From positions 242,694 to 306,693 of the forward strand of contig NZ_LSYT01000008.1 in assembly GCF_001602525.1 (NCBI RefSeq): 64,000 nt of DNA, given 5' to 3'. Under the pieces are notes generated by a model. The model was not told where the DNA came from. It saw nothing but the letters and a program-made list of their open reading frames with translations, and ran no database searches. The position numbers were made by a program, and so were the translations under genes. This document shows positions 26,222-35,257 of the stretch, in pieces (positions within the stretch are counted from its first letter, which is position 1; each line of letters begins with the position of its first letter). The DNA is from Flavobacterium chilense. Its GTDB lineage: Bacteria > Bacteroidota > Bacteroidia > Flavobacteriales > Flavobacteriaceae.

Positions 26222-27091
26222 TCATATACTAGGGAAATACCGATTAATCAACTCCCTCTGTTGCGAACTATTGACTTTTATATACTTTTCAGTAGTTCCT
26301 GGCCACCTATGCCCGGCGAGTTCCTGTGCTTTTTCCAAAGAGATCTTTTTCTCATTGAGCCAGTTACAGATCACGCTCATGCGGATAGTCTGCGGATTGA
26401 GTTTTCTATCCGGAAACAATGCCCTGAGCGGATCAATCATTCCATGAATACCACCTACTGTAATAGGTTTGCCTAGTTTGGTAATAATGAGCTTTTCAGT
26501 TTTACATCGGAGCATTTCCACACGTGTTTGGTTAATATAATTAGAAAACAAAATCATCTGCTTGGATACTAATTCCAGCGTTCGCTTATTGAGCATATTG
26601 GAAGCTTTTATATAAATAGTTCCATTCTCTAAATCAATATCCTTTACCGTAAGCTTTATAATGTCATCGCTGGTGAGTCCCTGATAAATTAGAAGAGACA
26701 GCAATACATTATTTCTGATATCTAAATGCTTATAACGGTTTTCCCTTTCCAAGAGCAGTTGTAATTCCGAGCTACTGAACAGATCCTGCACCTGTATTGC
26801 CTGATTGCTGTTCACTTTAATATTCAGGCGTTTGCATGGATGGTCGGTTCTGTAACCGCTCATAACCAAATAATCATAATATTTTTTGATAGCTGATAAA
26901 ATCACAACCCGATATTTACTATTAGGCTGCTTTAAGCTAATTTCATCCATATACTTTACAATATTCTCGTATTTATATCGCTTGGCTTTGGGGTTTAATT
27001 TTAAAAAATGGTTAATGGCAAACAAATAACTTGACACCGTTTGCTTACTATAATTTTGGAGCAGGAATTGCTCCAGTGTTTGTTTTGTCAT
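26222..27091 (-). CDS. Tyrosine recombinase with altered catalytic residues
   Basis: A 289-residue phage-integrase-fold protein. The N-terminal SAM-like core-binding domain (LEQFLLQNYSKQTVSSYLFA) and the C-terminal catalytic domain are present: AGHRWPGTTEKYI supplies the late His and the Tyr nucleophile. However, the first catalytic Arg position reads YQGLTSDDI instead of GLRxxE, and the HxxR box reads NPQTIRMS, keeping Arg but not His. It starts 9 bp after a fully canonical recombinase, so the two are co-expressed. It may be a partner subunit of the first, as in paired or tripartite recombinases of transposons, rather than an independent enzyme. Confidence 0.75.
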   Translation of the reverse strand: MTKQTLEQFLLQNYSKQTVSSYLFAINHFLKLNPKAKRYKYENIVKYMDEISLKQPNSKYRVVILSAIKKYYDYLVMSGYRTDHPCKRLNIKVNSNQAIQVQDLFSSSELQLLLERENRYKHLDIRNNVLLSLLIYQGLTSDDIIKLTVKDIDLENGTIYIKASNMLNKRTLELVSKQMILFSNYINQTRVEMLRCKTEKLIITKLGKPITVGGIHGMIDPLRALFPDRKLNPQTIRMSVICNWLNEKKISLEKAQELAGHRWPGTTEKYIKVNSSQQRELINRYFPSI

Positions 27092-27100
27092 AACAATTAT

Positions 27101-28018
27101 TTAAAAGGTTACTATTGGTTTTCGTTTCTTGTTTTTGATGGCATATATATAGGTTGTATTGATATCGGAATGCCCGAGGAAACTGCGTATAAAATCAATA
27201 CCTGCATTATTCTCCGTCAGATGATACGCAATACTGTGACGCAGGCAATGCAGGGTAATATCCTTTTGAATCAGTTCGTACTTTTGGGTTTGCTCAATCA
27301 TCTTTTTAAGTATCTCATTCAGGTTTTCGCCAGTAGCTCGTTTACCTTTACTATTGATAAAAAATGCCTCTTCCATTTGGCTTTTCCCAACAAGCTTTTG
27401 ATTGCGCTCTTCCAGTATGTATTTTTTGAGGTATTTCATAACGGTATCGCTCATTGGGACTTCGCGTCTTTTGCTTCCTTTTCCGCTTCTGACAATGAGC
27501 ATTCCGCTGTTTAACTGTATATCTCTTAAATCCAGCGCATTTATTTCTGATCGGCGAAGCCCGCAGCCATAGGCTACAGACAGTAAAGCCTTTTCCATTT
27601 GATTTTCACAGTTTTGATAAACGACTTTAATTTCTTCCACGCTCAGGATATTTCGGGGATTTTGAATACCTCCACTATAAGCAGGGATATAATAACCATT
27701 TTCAATTTCCTTGTTTTCCATTAGGTTCACAAGGAACAATCCCTGAACAAAAAGATGAAATTTGATGCTTTGCTGTGATAGTGTTCCTTCACCCCGTAGC
27801 TTTGGTCTTGCAATGAGATACTCATAATATTTTAAGCTTTCTTTGGTTGTCACATCTTTAATTTTAGTGATTCCTATTTCTTCCAGCCATGTGAGAAATT
27901 CCGTCAATGTGTTTTGATACATGCGCCCTTTTCCCGATTTGTAATTCCGGACTTTTACAAAGCTGTCAAAGCTCTTGGCAAGCTTTTGAAAATCTTTGGT
28001 TTGTATGGTCTTTTTCAT
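27101..28018 (-). CDS. Tyrosine recombinase (integrase), canonical
   Basis: A 305-residue protein with an N-terminal core-binding domain and a full catalytic set: GCGLRRSEI (Arg I), the beta-turn Lys in SGKGSKRREVP, LHCLRHS (HxxR), FLGHSDINTTYIY (His and Tyr nucleophile). It probably catalyses excision and insertion of the mobile element at 26-33 kb. It leads a two-gene operon with the altered recombinase at 26222. The 140 bp before it holds a GGAACACC-type inverted repeat that could bind recombinase or a regulator. Confidence 0.88.
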   Translation of the reverse strand: MKKTIQTKDFQKLAKSFDSFVKVRNYKSGKGRMYQNTLTEFLTWLEEIGITKIKDVTTKESLKYYEYLIARPKLRGEGTLSQQSIKFHLFVQGLFLVNLMENKEIENGYYIPAYSGGIQNPRNILSVEEIKVVYQNCENQMEKALLSVAYGCGLRRSEINALDLRDIQLNSGMLIVRSGKGSKRREVPMSDTVMKYLKKYILEERNQKLVGKSQMEEAFFINSKGKRATGENLNEILKKMIEQTQKYELIQKDITLHCLRHSIAYHLTENNAGIDFIRSFLGHSDINTTYIYAIKNKKRKPIVTF

Positions 28019-28078
28019 TGTTTTTAGTATTCTTAAATGATAATGTTTTTAAGTGGTCGCTTGCGCACTGCCTGGAAC

Positions 28079-28130
28079 ACGGAACACCACTATCGTATGG
28101 GCAGTGTTTACTGGGACTGTGGTGTTCCGT
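28079..28130. repeat. GGAACACCAC inverted repeat between recombinase and replication genes
   Basis: Arms ACGGAACACCAC (28079-28090) and GTGGTGTTCCGT (28119-28130) are perfect 12-bp complements around 28 nt. Further GGAACAC/GTGTTCC copies flank them. GC-rich compared with its surroundings. It could be an operator, recombinase-binding site or bidirectional terminator. Confidence 0.55.
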
Positions 28131-28161
28131 TGGCGTTCCGGGGTGTTCCATTTTTATTTTT

Positions 28162-29832
28162 TTAAAACGCTTCTAGTTGTTTGTGCAGATCTTTCTTTAT
28201 TCTGTCTTTTAGTTTTTCCATATTGTCCCAGTGGACAATCCCGTATTTAAAGCCTCTGTTTACAGAACCCTCAATTGCCTGAATGTATTCGAGTTCCTGT
28301 AACAGCTGCATATATCTAAATGCTGATGTCTTACTGATATTAAGCTTATGGCGAATCTCTCTAATGGTAAAACGGTGTATTGAGCCATTTTTTTGGCTCT
28401 TTACATAGCCTTTGAGGTTTTCAAAAAACTGCCTTGTGCTTTTATCAAGTTCATCCACTTTGATGATGATGGAATTAAAGAATATATCCACGGCAAATTT
28501 TATATCCTCTTTGGTGGCAATCAATCTGCCTTGTGCATCGGTTTTTCGCTGATATTGGTGTAGGATGGCAATCTGTGAAACAAAGTTTTGGAATTGGCTG
28601 TTGAGCCTTCTGAGCATCTTGGCTTCAAGGGGAAGCATGAGTTTGTCCGCAAAAGGATTCACGACTTCGTAGGATTTCAGAACACGCATGGTATTTCGAA
28701 GCAACTGTGTTGCCTGCTGCTCATTTTCATTATTGCTTTTCCCTGCAATTTTCCTGTTCTGAATCTCAATAATTCGCATCGTCTGCGCCTGGCTTTCATC
28801 CACACCTAAAATGACCGAACGGCTCATATTATCATAATATACTTCTGCTTTGGTGGTTGTGGTTAGACTGGCAAAGTGCGCCTGTACCTGTTTCATCCTA
28901 CCCCTGTTATTACCAAAGATATCTTTGACCACAGTAGAACTGGTTAAAAATTTGGCGGACTGCATTTCCCGAAAAGCATACTGCGCCTCTTCATCCAACC
29001 CGTCAAAATCCTGAATCACGATCAGTTTATTAATAAGCTCCTTATCCTTATAATGGTATAATGATTTACTGGTAATGCGGGTCATGTTCATTACATCTTC
29101 CTGTGGCATGCACTGGGCAATTCCATTTATAAGATGACTTTTTCCCTCACCGCTAGAACCCTGTACAAGACCGTGCATAAGGTATGGCATTTTATAGCTT
29201 GAAGCCAGTACAAAAAGCAGTAGCCTGTTTTCTTCTTCCCCGACAATACCGTTTTGTTCCAAAAGTGTATTGATATTTTCTAATAGATTGGGTTTGGAGA
29301 GAAAAGCGATAGCTTTTTCATGTGCCTGTGGTGTAAGTTCTTTTTCGGAATACTTATCCGTTACTGGGTTGATCTCCGCCTCAAAAAGTAAATCCCTATG
29401 CTGTTCCAAAAGATCTGTCAGCTGTACCAAATCCGTTTCCAGTTCCTGATAATCAAAACCTTGTTTTTCGGATAGCTCAGTACACTGGTTCTGTACATTT
29501 GAAAAGTCAAATAAGTCTACTTTCAACCGGTGTTTCTTTTGGGTGTCCGTCTCTACAATTTGGAGTGAAATCCTCAGATTTCCCAAGTCCATCGGTAGAT
29601 TACCTACGACATAAAATGTTCCAGTAGTTCCCTTATAACTAATTTTATAATCGTTGTGTACCTGCAAGGCGACTCCTGATTTTTCAGTTTCTGCATTTTT
29701 AAAAAGCTTCAGTATTCCGTCCGTTCCATAATTGACCCAAATGTCATTGAGACTGTGTCCTTCTGGCAATTCCACCATTGACAAGGGCACATCGGGTTTT
29801 AGCTGCTGCATTTGTAATCTGATCTTTTCCAT
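28162..29832 (-). CDS. P-loop ATPase/replication protein of mobile element
   Basis: A 556-residue protein. Residues ~215-235 carry Walker A VQGSSGEGKSHLI, followed by a Walker B-like KLIVIQDFDGLDEEAQ about 55 residues later. The C-terminal 80 residues form a winged-helix-like domain (IREIRHKLNISKTSAFRYMQ). The N-terminal ~200 residues are mixed and unassigned. Similar proteins accompany TOPRIM-type primase proteins in Bacteroidota transposons and probably work in element replication or transfer. It starts 4 bp after the TOPRIM gene, so the two are one operon. The exact helicase class cannot be set from sequence alone. Confidence 0.65.
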   Translation of the reverse strand: MEKIRLQMQQLKPDVPLSMVELPEGHSLNDIWVNYGTDGILKLFKNAETEKSGVALQVHNDYKISYKGTTGTFYVVGNLPMDLGNLRISLQIVETDTQKKHRLKVDLFDFSNVQNQCTELSEKQGFDYQELETDLVQLTDLLEQHRDLLFEAEINPVTDKYSEKELTPQAHEKAIAFLSKPNLLENINTLLEQNGIVGEEENRLLLFVLASSYKMPYLMHGLVQGSSGEGKSHLINGIAQCMPQEDVMNMTRITSKSLYHYKDKELINKLIVIQDFDGLDEEAQYAFREMQSAKFLTSSTVVKDIFGNNRGRMKQVQAHFASLTTTTKAEVYYDNMSRSVILGVDESQAQTMRIIEIQNRKIAGKSNNENEQQATQLLRNTMRVLKSYEVVNPFADKLMLPLEAKMLRRLNSQFQNFVSQIAILHQYQRKTDAQGRLIATKEDIKFAVDIFFNSIIIKVDELDKSTRQFFENLKGYVKSQKNGSIHRFTIREIRHKLNISKTSAFRYMQLLQELEYIQAIEGSVNRGFKYGIVHWDNMEKLKDRIKKDLHKQLEAF

Positions 29833-29836
29833 AGTT

Positions 29837-30403
29837 TTACCGCTTTATGATTATTATTGCTTCTAATTCATGTAATGCTTTGATAGCTTGTTGATGTTGT
29901 GGCAATAATTCTCCGTCATGTAGTGCTATAACCGCCTCTCTTTGGTTAAGTGCCTTGCTTTGAAGAAGGGTGGCACAATCAATAACTGATCCCACGATAA
30001 ATAATCGTTTGGTCAGAGGATGCGGATAGGCAGGATAAATGCCTTTATCATTTAGGAATTCTTCTTTTGGTGAGTCAAGGTCAAACCGCAGGGCAAAAAA
30101 ATTGACAATCACATTATCTTTGTCCAGCAGTGGAAAAATAAGACCATAACGTCCGAAAACAGTATAGGAGGTCATATCTGTATCCCATCTAATCGGAGCA
30201 TAACTTTTGGTAAGAAGTCCCAAGCTTTCAAAGTTATCTTTTACCTCTTGCGGCTTACGGTGGTGGAACTGCCCGGAGTTAAAGCCAATCCTAAGCTGGG
30301 AATAATCCAACCCGATACCCTTGAGGTATGCATTGGGCTTTAGGGCTTTGACACTTCGGATTCCTGTTTCAAATGAGCGGAAAAGGCTTTCTAAATTTTC
30401 CAT
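29837..30403 (-). CDS. TOPRIM primase-like fragment without zinc finger
   Basis: A 188-residue protein resembling the middle of DnaG-type primases: YTVFGRYGLIFPLLDKDNVI, VNFFALRFD, then KRLFIVGSVIDCATLLQSKA where the TOPRIM EGxxD motif should be. The catalytic Glu appears as Val (VGSVID), and no CHC2 zinc finger precedes it. It is thus either a degenerate TOPRIM subunit or the truncated end of a longer primase. It is coupled to the P-loop protein. The role is replication of the mobile element, inferred. Confidence 0.6.
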   Translation of the reverse strand: MENLESLFRSFETGIRSVKALKPNAYLKGIGLDYSQLRIGFNSGQFHHRKPQEVKDNFESLGLLTKSYAPIRWDTDMTSYTVFGRYGLIFPLLDKDNVIVNFFALRFDLDSPKEEFLNDKGIYPAYPHPLTKRLFIVGSVIDCATLLQSKALNQREAVIALHDGELLPQHQQAIKALHELEAIIIIKR

Positions 30404-31019
30404 AAATATTTAATGGTTTTCCATTATTTTCAGGCCGTAAGGTGACCCGTAGCCGTTACAGGACTGTGTTGTTTTAGGGAAAGGAGAATGGGAATACTTT
30501 GGATAAAACCTTTGATTAATACAAATAGTAATTGCCTAATACAAGGGAAATCATTTTTCTTTCTTCACCAGCCCGCTAAAAATAAAAAGCCATTTTGGAT
30601 GGTCTTTTTTCAATCCGTTTATTTGTCTTCTAACAAATATAAAAATGCATCTTTGAAGTGATCCCGACAGTGATATTGTTGGCGTAGTTTGTCTATTAAT
30701 GGCGTAATGTATAAGACAATATGTTTTTAGAAGGGAAATACAATTCAATAAAACTTGAAGACAGCTATTTAGCAAAATTAAAATGCACAGGAGCAACAAT
30801 TTTTATTAATCCATGAGTAAAACGAATTGAGAGGCGGAGACCTTATGGGATAAATTAAATATTTGCGGTAGAACATAAATGAAAAATTGTATTTTTGTAA
30901 TGACCGGCAAGTAAAAAAAACGCACAGATGTATCATATCCTTTTTTTATATACGATACATTGAAAATCATGTTTTTTACATTGCATAGATTATCATAACT
31001 AACGATTACCTTTGAATTT
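30404..31019. other. Intergenic region upstream of mobile-element operons
   Basis: About 600 bp between the divergent primase fragment and the XRE regulator. A short plus frame (30721-30816) beginning MFLEGKYNSIKLEDSYLAKL may be a remnant. A small hairpin GCCATTTTGGATGGTC lies near 30590 followed by T-rich sequence. No convincing full gene is seen. Confidence 0.4.
31007..31014 (+). promoter_or_regulatory. TAnnTTTG -7 element, possibly leaderless start
   Basis: TACCTTTG matches the Bacteroidota -7 consensus. A TTG lies at 30981-30983, 23 bp upstream. The regulator's ATG is only 6 bp after this box, so its mRNA would be leaderless or nearly so. Confidence 0.45.
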
Positions 31020-31388
31020 ATGAGTACGACAACAAAATCAAATCATATAGGACGCAAAATCAGCCGTATCCGTGAACTACGCGATATTAAGCAAGATGCG
31101 TTGGCACAGGCACTGGGAACCACCCAACAGGCAATATCTATTATGGAAAACAGTGAGACAATTGATGAAGAAAAACTAATTGAAGTGGCAAAGGCTCTGG
31201 GGGTTAGTACTGAGGCTATAAAGAATTTTTCTGAGGAAGGTGTTATTAATTATTTTAATACATTTAATGATCAGAGTTCTGGGTTTAATACAAATTGTAC
31301 ATTTAATCCTTTAGATAAATTGATCGAGGCATACGAAGAAAACAGAAAGCTTTATGAGCGTTTGTTAGAAGCGGAAAGGAGAAAATAA
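31020..31388 (+). CDS. XRE-family HTH regulator
   Basis: A 122-residue protein with an N-terminal Cro/CI-type helix-turn-helix (about residues 10-65: IRELRDIKQDALAQALGTTQ followed by QAISIMENSE) and a C-terminal ~50-residue tail ending in a charged helix (AYEENRKLYERLLEAERRK) that may dimerise. It is divergent from the replication genes and convergent with the MobC-like gene. It is likely to regulate replication or transfer of the element. A -7 box lies 6 bp before the ATG. Confidence 0.85.
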   Translation: MSTTTKSNHIGRKISRIRELRDIKQDALAQALGTTQQAISIMENSETIDEEKLIEVAKALGVSTEAIKNFSEEGVINYFNTFNDQSSGFNTNCTFNPLDKLIEAYEENRKLYERLLEAERRK

Positions 31389-31493
31389 CCCTCTTAAGCT
31401 TATTAAATAGTGATGATTATAATAAACATACCTATTAAATTATCCTCTTCTATAAATAATTCTACCGTTTAATAATTTCTATCATTTCTGATG

Positions 31494-31928
31494 CTATTTT
31501 TTAAGGTAGTTTGTTTCGAATTCACCTGTAAGCTGTATCATCTTTTGGGACAAAACGGCTAATTCTATTGTTTCTTTTTCCAGCTTGTATAAAGAGGCTG
31601 CGGCTTTCTTTTCGGAAAAATTGCGATACAATAGCTTAACAACTTGATTGTAATTAACGCCAATAGCCCTGAACTGACCGTATAATGTAGTCAGTCGCAT
31701 ATAATAATCCATTGTAGCCTTGTCTATTTTTATTGTTTTAATAGTTTTTTGAAAGATACAAGCAGTTATAAAATGTGCCATTACATTCATTCCTGATTGT
31801 TCAAACAAGGAAAGAAATCGGGCATTTTCTTCAGCGTTCAAGCTAATGGAATATCGAAAAACGGCAGGATCCTTCTTTAGATGCCTTCCGCCTTTTTTTT
31901 GACGAGAGCTATTACAGTTTTCTTCCAT
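31494..31928 (-). CDS. MobC-like relaxosome accessory protein
   Basis: A 144-residue protein with a basic N-terminus (SRQKKGGRHLKKDP), a ribbon-helix-helix-like start (FRYSISLNAEENARFLSLF) and the hallmark GVNYNQVVKLLYRNF helix of Bacteroidota mobilization proteins of the MobA/MobC-like type. Such proteins bind oriT and help the relaxase. No relaxase gene lies downstream: the next 3' feature is the convergent regulator. This suggests the element has lost its relaxase or borrows one in trans. oriT would be expected nearby, in the 31.9-33.6 kb non-coding stretch. Confidence 0.75.
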   Translation of the reverse strand: MEENCNSSRQKKGGRHLKKDPAVFRYSISLNAEENARFLSLFEQSGMNVMAHFITACIFQKTIKTIKIDKATMDYYMRLTTLYGQFRAIGVNYNQVVKLLYRNFSEKKAAASLYKLEKETIELAVLSQKMIQLTGEFETNYLKK

Positions 31929-32439
31929 ACTTAAATCAATTCGTATAATAGATACAAATTTACTTCCTGGTCTTCTTCAGGTAGCATTCGTAGAACCCAA
32001 AGGAAATGTTTGGCTTTTAGTGTCCGCATAGAGAACACCCATTAGCGCGACAAGCATTATAAGTTATAGAATTTTATGGCTTTATTTGACAGGATTGTAT
32101 AAGGTTATGAACGGATTGGTTTTATGTTTTTCTAAAACAATAAAAGAGAAATAATAAAAAGAAAACGAAGGTAGGTCGGGTTGTTTGGCTAACCAAAAGA
32201 CTACGGCATAATGTCTTGCTCGCATACTCGCAATCCACCCTTACGGGACTTATTCCGTTTCCTTTTGGCCTGCCCACAACCCGTTCTGTAGAATTGCTTT
32301 CTTTTTCTTTTTTCCGGTTTTTCTATTTTCTTTTGGAATAATATATTTTTCTGGGTGTTTGTACAGATTTAATTATACCTGTGCAATTGCTCTTAAAAAT
32401 TTACTTTTATACAGTAGTGCATATCTATTTAACTACAGG

Positions 32440-32600
32440 CTTGCAGATTAGCATACAAGAAAACATGCAAGCGTGCATATATGAATACATGCAAACGTAA
32501 AAGCATGAAAGCATGAAAGCATACAAGCATGAAAGCGTAAAAGCATGAATGCATGAATGCATGAATACGTAAATACATAGGTACATAAATACGCAAGCTA
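32440..32600. repeat. Iteron-like tract of GCATGAA(A/T) units
   Basis: About a dozen degenerate units of 8-10 bp (GCATGAAA, GCATGAAT, GCATACAA, ACATGCAA, then CGTAAATA variants) follow each other on the plus strand. Such tandem iterons are typical of replication or partition sites on plasmids and integrative elements. The regular spacing and lack of unique spacers rule out CRISPR. Confidence 0.6.
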
Positions 32601-32871
32601 CCATTCCAGCAATCTATAATATCACCGAAATACATCTATTTAATCTCCATCTCATCTACAATAGAAATCCTTTCAGTCTTAAAGGACATCGGCGGGCAGC
32701 CTTCATGGCTGCCGAAATTTATTCCCGCTCTTAATTATCGAAGCGAATTCCGATAATTCCTACCCTTAAGATTGGTTTCAATAACATTATTTCTACCAAT
32801 CCAAAAGAAAAAAGGGTGTAAACCCTTTTAATTAAAAAATGTATTTGCAAAAATATTACCACGAAGGTAAT

Positions 32872-32927
32872 GGCAAGTTGTGTTCTGAGCTGCTTGAAAT
32901 AATTTCCGCAGCTCAAAACCACTTGCC
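32872..32927. repeat. Imperfect long inverted repeat, oriT-like
   Basis: GGCAAGT...TGAGCTGC pairs with GCAGCTCA...ACTTGCC around a 14-nt loop, and is immediately followed by CTTGCAGGGGG. The structure and the MobC-like gene 0.9 kb away suggest oriT or a relaxosome site. This is inferred from form only. Confidence 0.4.
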
Positions 32928-33053
32928 CTTGCAGGGGGCTGAAAAAAACTCCAAAGTCGTTTTTTAATTAATTATGTGACCATTTTAAATGGTGTAAAAT
33001 GGATCGTTTTTTACAAATTTTGGATCGTTTTTCGTAACAATCCTTCAAAAACA

Positions 33054-33329
33054 TTGACTTAATTTAGCGCTATAAAACATTTACAATTTGATAATTAGTT
33101 ATTCATAGATTACATAAATCAGGATATTTTGATAGGCGAATATGTCATTATCCCCAATAAGTTACACGTTATTTTTTTCAGTATGTTGACATATTCCAGC
33201 CTTTTTAGGTCTCACTTTTTGGCGAAAATGATAAAAATGTCTGAAAATGATATAAGTTGGCGGGATTTTAGCAACTGGACTTCAAAAGGGTTGAACTAAT
33301 TTAGCACTTACAAAACACTAACAATCTGA
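33054..33329. repeat. Imperfect ~38-bp direct repeat pair
   Basis: Copies at 33054-33091 and 33291-33329 share TTGA, TAATTTAGC, AAAACA, ACAAT and TGA blocks in the same order with few changes. They are 237 bp apart upstream of the MauE-like gene and could be duplicated promoters or an element end. Confidence 0.45.
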
Positions 33330-33650
33330 CTGTTAAACAACGCTTAAACCATCTAGGTTGTATACAAGTATCGTAATTAGTAATTATGATCTATTGAGGG
33401 GTTAAAAAGAGAGACACGAAAACAGGAGTGTTTTTTTTAAACACTATAATCAATATAATCTGACGGCTTTATATTTTGCTATTTATATGTGCAGCCATAA
33501 GCGGAATATTTGATTTTGAAAATTTTGTTATTCAACTAAAGTCATAGCTGGCAGTTGCTGTCCGTTTTTGGCATACGATTATCCCGAATTGACAAGAGTT
33601 AATTATTTATTTTATACAATTTTACATCACAAATTTTCAATTACATTACA

Positions 33651-35162
33651 ATGAAATTTAACCTACGATATAAGTATATTTTTATAGAAGTAATCTCCTT
33701 CCTATATGTAGTGCTATTTGTATATGCGGCGGTAAGTAAATTGCTTGACTTTGAGAACTTCCGCGTACAATTGGGGCAGTCCCCTTTATTAAGTGCTTTT
33801 GCAGGAGTAATTACATGGATTGTACCTGCGCTTGAATTATTCATTGCATTGCTTATCGTTTCAAAAAGATGGAGGATTATTGGTCTTTTTGGTGCGCTGG
33901 GTCTAATGATTATGTTTACCGCATACATTTTCATTATTTTAAATTACAGCTCCTTTGTCCCTTGTTCCTGTGGAGGGATTCTTGAAAAGCTAGGATGGAC
34001 AGAACATCTTTTTTTTAATTTAGTTTTCATAATGCTGGCGGCAGCAGGTATCCTGCTATTGGCCGTAGGGGCGCCTAAAGTGCGCCTAATTTCAAAGCCT
34101 GCTGTACTCGCCAGTGCCTTTTCGTTAACTGTGCTTTTTAGTATTGGCATTGTTGCCTTGCTATTTATGTTATCAGAAGACATAATTCACCATCGAAATA
34201 ATTTTGTCCGCCGTTTTCCCGGAAATGCTGTAAAAGTTAATGATATCGATCTAAAGTTTAGTTCCTATTATTTTGCCGGAGCTTCAAAAGACAAGATATA
34301 CCTAGGCAGTCATACTGCGCCATTATTAGTGACAATGCTCGATACAGCCTTACAGAACAAAAATGAATTTAAGATTCACCCCAATAGGACAGATTTTTTA
34401 TTTCAGTCTGTCCAAATCCGAGTTTCACCTCCGAATTTTTATCTTATTGACGGATATGTTCCTGTTATTTTTAAAGGAAATATAAACAACTGGAAGGGCT
34501 ATGTAAAATGGAACGGGTCTACAACTTTTTCCCATTACCAGCTCATGGATTCGCTCACATTGGCATTCCGCTCCAACAGTAATATAAATGGGGAAAGTGT
34601 ATTGGGGTCTCTTCATTTTGGCAGCAAACCAAAAACACGTTTCAATACAAGCCTATTACAGAAACAGATTGATGGAATTTTTGATGTCGATGGAACCTTG
34701 CATTATGACCAAGACACTCAAAAGCTGGTCTACATTTATCTCTATCGTAATGAGTTTATCGTAGCGGACAAGACGCTTAATTTAATCTATCGTGGCAAGA
34801 CCATCGACACCATTAGTAAAGCCCAAATTAAAGTAACTACTGTGGCAAGCCAGCAGGAAATGAAATTTTCAGCACCTCCTTTAATTGTCAATAAAACAAG
34901 CGCCGTTTATAAAAATTTATTGTTTGTCAATTCAGCACTGTTGGGAAAATATGAACCTGCTGAAATGTGGAAGGATGCCAGTGTAATTGATATATATGAC
35001 CTTAATACCAATTCCTATCAGGGTAGCTTTTACATCTACCATATTAAAAATGATAAGCTAAAAAACTTCTTTATTCTCAATGACAATTTTTATGGATTTA
35101 TAGGACCGTATTTGGTTCATTATACATTAAGCAAGAAACTCACAAACTCGTATCAAAAATAA
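33651..35162 (+). CDS. MauE/DoxX-like membrane protein with large periplasmic domain
   Basis: A 503-residue protein. The first ~180 residues form four to five membrane helices of the MauE/DoxX-like redox family (LDFENFRVQLGQSPLL between helices 1 and 2, then FVPCSCGGILEKLGW with a CxC pair facing the periplasm). The remaining ~320 residues are beta-rich with repeated strands, possibly a propeller, and lie outside. MauE-type proteins help disulfide formation in exported proteins. It is followed 95 bp later by a small Cys-containing exported peptide (DUF6520-type), a likely client. Domain identification is good; the coupling is inferred. Confidence 0.75.
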   Translation: MKFNLRYKYIFIEVISFLYVVLFVYAAVSKLLDFENFRVQLGQSPLLSAFAGVITWIVPALELFIALLIVSKRWRIIGLFGALGLMIMFTAYIFIILNYSSFVPCSCGGILEKLGWTEHLFFNLVFIMLAAAGILLLAVGAPKVRLISKPAVLASAFSLTVLFSIGIVALLFMLSEDIIHHRNNFVRRFPGNAVKVNDIDLKFSSYYFAGASKDKIYLGSHTAPLLVTMLDTALQNKNEFKIHPNRTDFLFQSVQIRVSPPNFYLIDGYVPVIFKGNINNWKGYVKWNGSTTFSHYQLMDSLTLAFRSNSNINGESVLGSLHFGSKPKTRFNTSLLQKQIDGIFDVDGTLHYDQDTQKLVYIYLYRNEFIVADKTLNLIYRGKTIDTISKAQIKVTTVASQQEMKFSAPPLIVNKTSAVYKNLLFVNSALLGKYEPAEMWKDASVIDIYDLNTNSYQGSFYIYHIKNDKLKNFFILNDNFYGFIGPYLVHYTLSKKLTNSYQK

Positions 35163-35257
35163 AACTGAAATCACTCTATGAAAATATACAGCGCTGTGTC
35201 AGGGAAAAGATCGAAAACCTGTGAAAGAGTAGATCGCTAACATTAAAATTATAAATC

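Larger units (their letters stand above)
31929..33650. other. 1.7-kb non-coding region with transfer or replication signals
   Basis: No convincing gene. It holds a GC-richer block (32170-32290), an iteron-like tract (32440-32600), a strong GGCAGCC/GGCTGCC hairpin (32695-32713), an AAAAGGGT/ACCCTTTT hairpin (near 32812-32829), an oriT-like inverted repeat (32872-32927), two GGATCGTTTTT copies (33001 and 33022) and two ~38-bp direct repeats (33054, 33291). Together this looks like the cis-acting region of the mobilizable element plus the upstream region of the MauE-like gene. Confidence 0.55.

Noticed and set aside
27041..27514. 157-residue open frame on the plus strand over the recombinase genes
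   Set aside because: Fully antisense to two well-supported recombinases, with no domain-like sequence; a shadow frame.
26222..28018. Tandem recombinases considered as the integron integrase for the attC-like array
   Set aside because: Neither shows the extra helix region diagnostic of IntI, and they are 27 kb away within another element.
30551..30799. 82-residue minus-strand frame in the intergenic region before the XRE gene
   Set aside because: No start signal, Cys/Leu/Ile-rich low-complexity reading of AT-rich DNA, and a hairpin within it.
32170..32300. GC-richer block considered as a tRNA or attachment site
   Set aside because: No cloverleaf, anticodon stem or CCA-type end could be drawn; kept only as part of the cis-acting region.
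32429..32635. Repeats considered as a CRISPR array
   Set aside because: Units are 8-10 bp in direct tandem, without unique spacers of constant length and without cas genes nearby.
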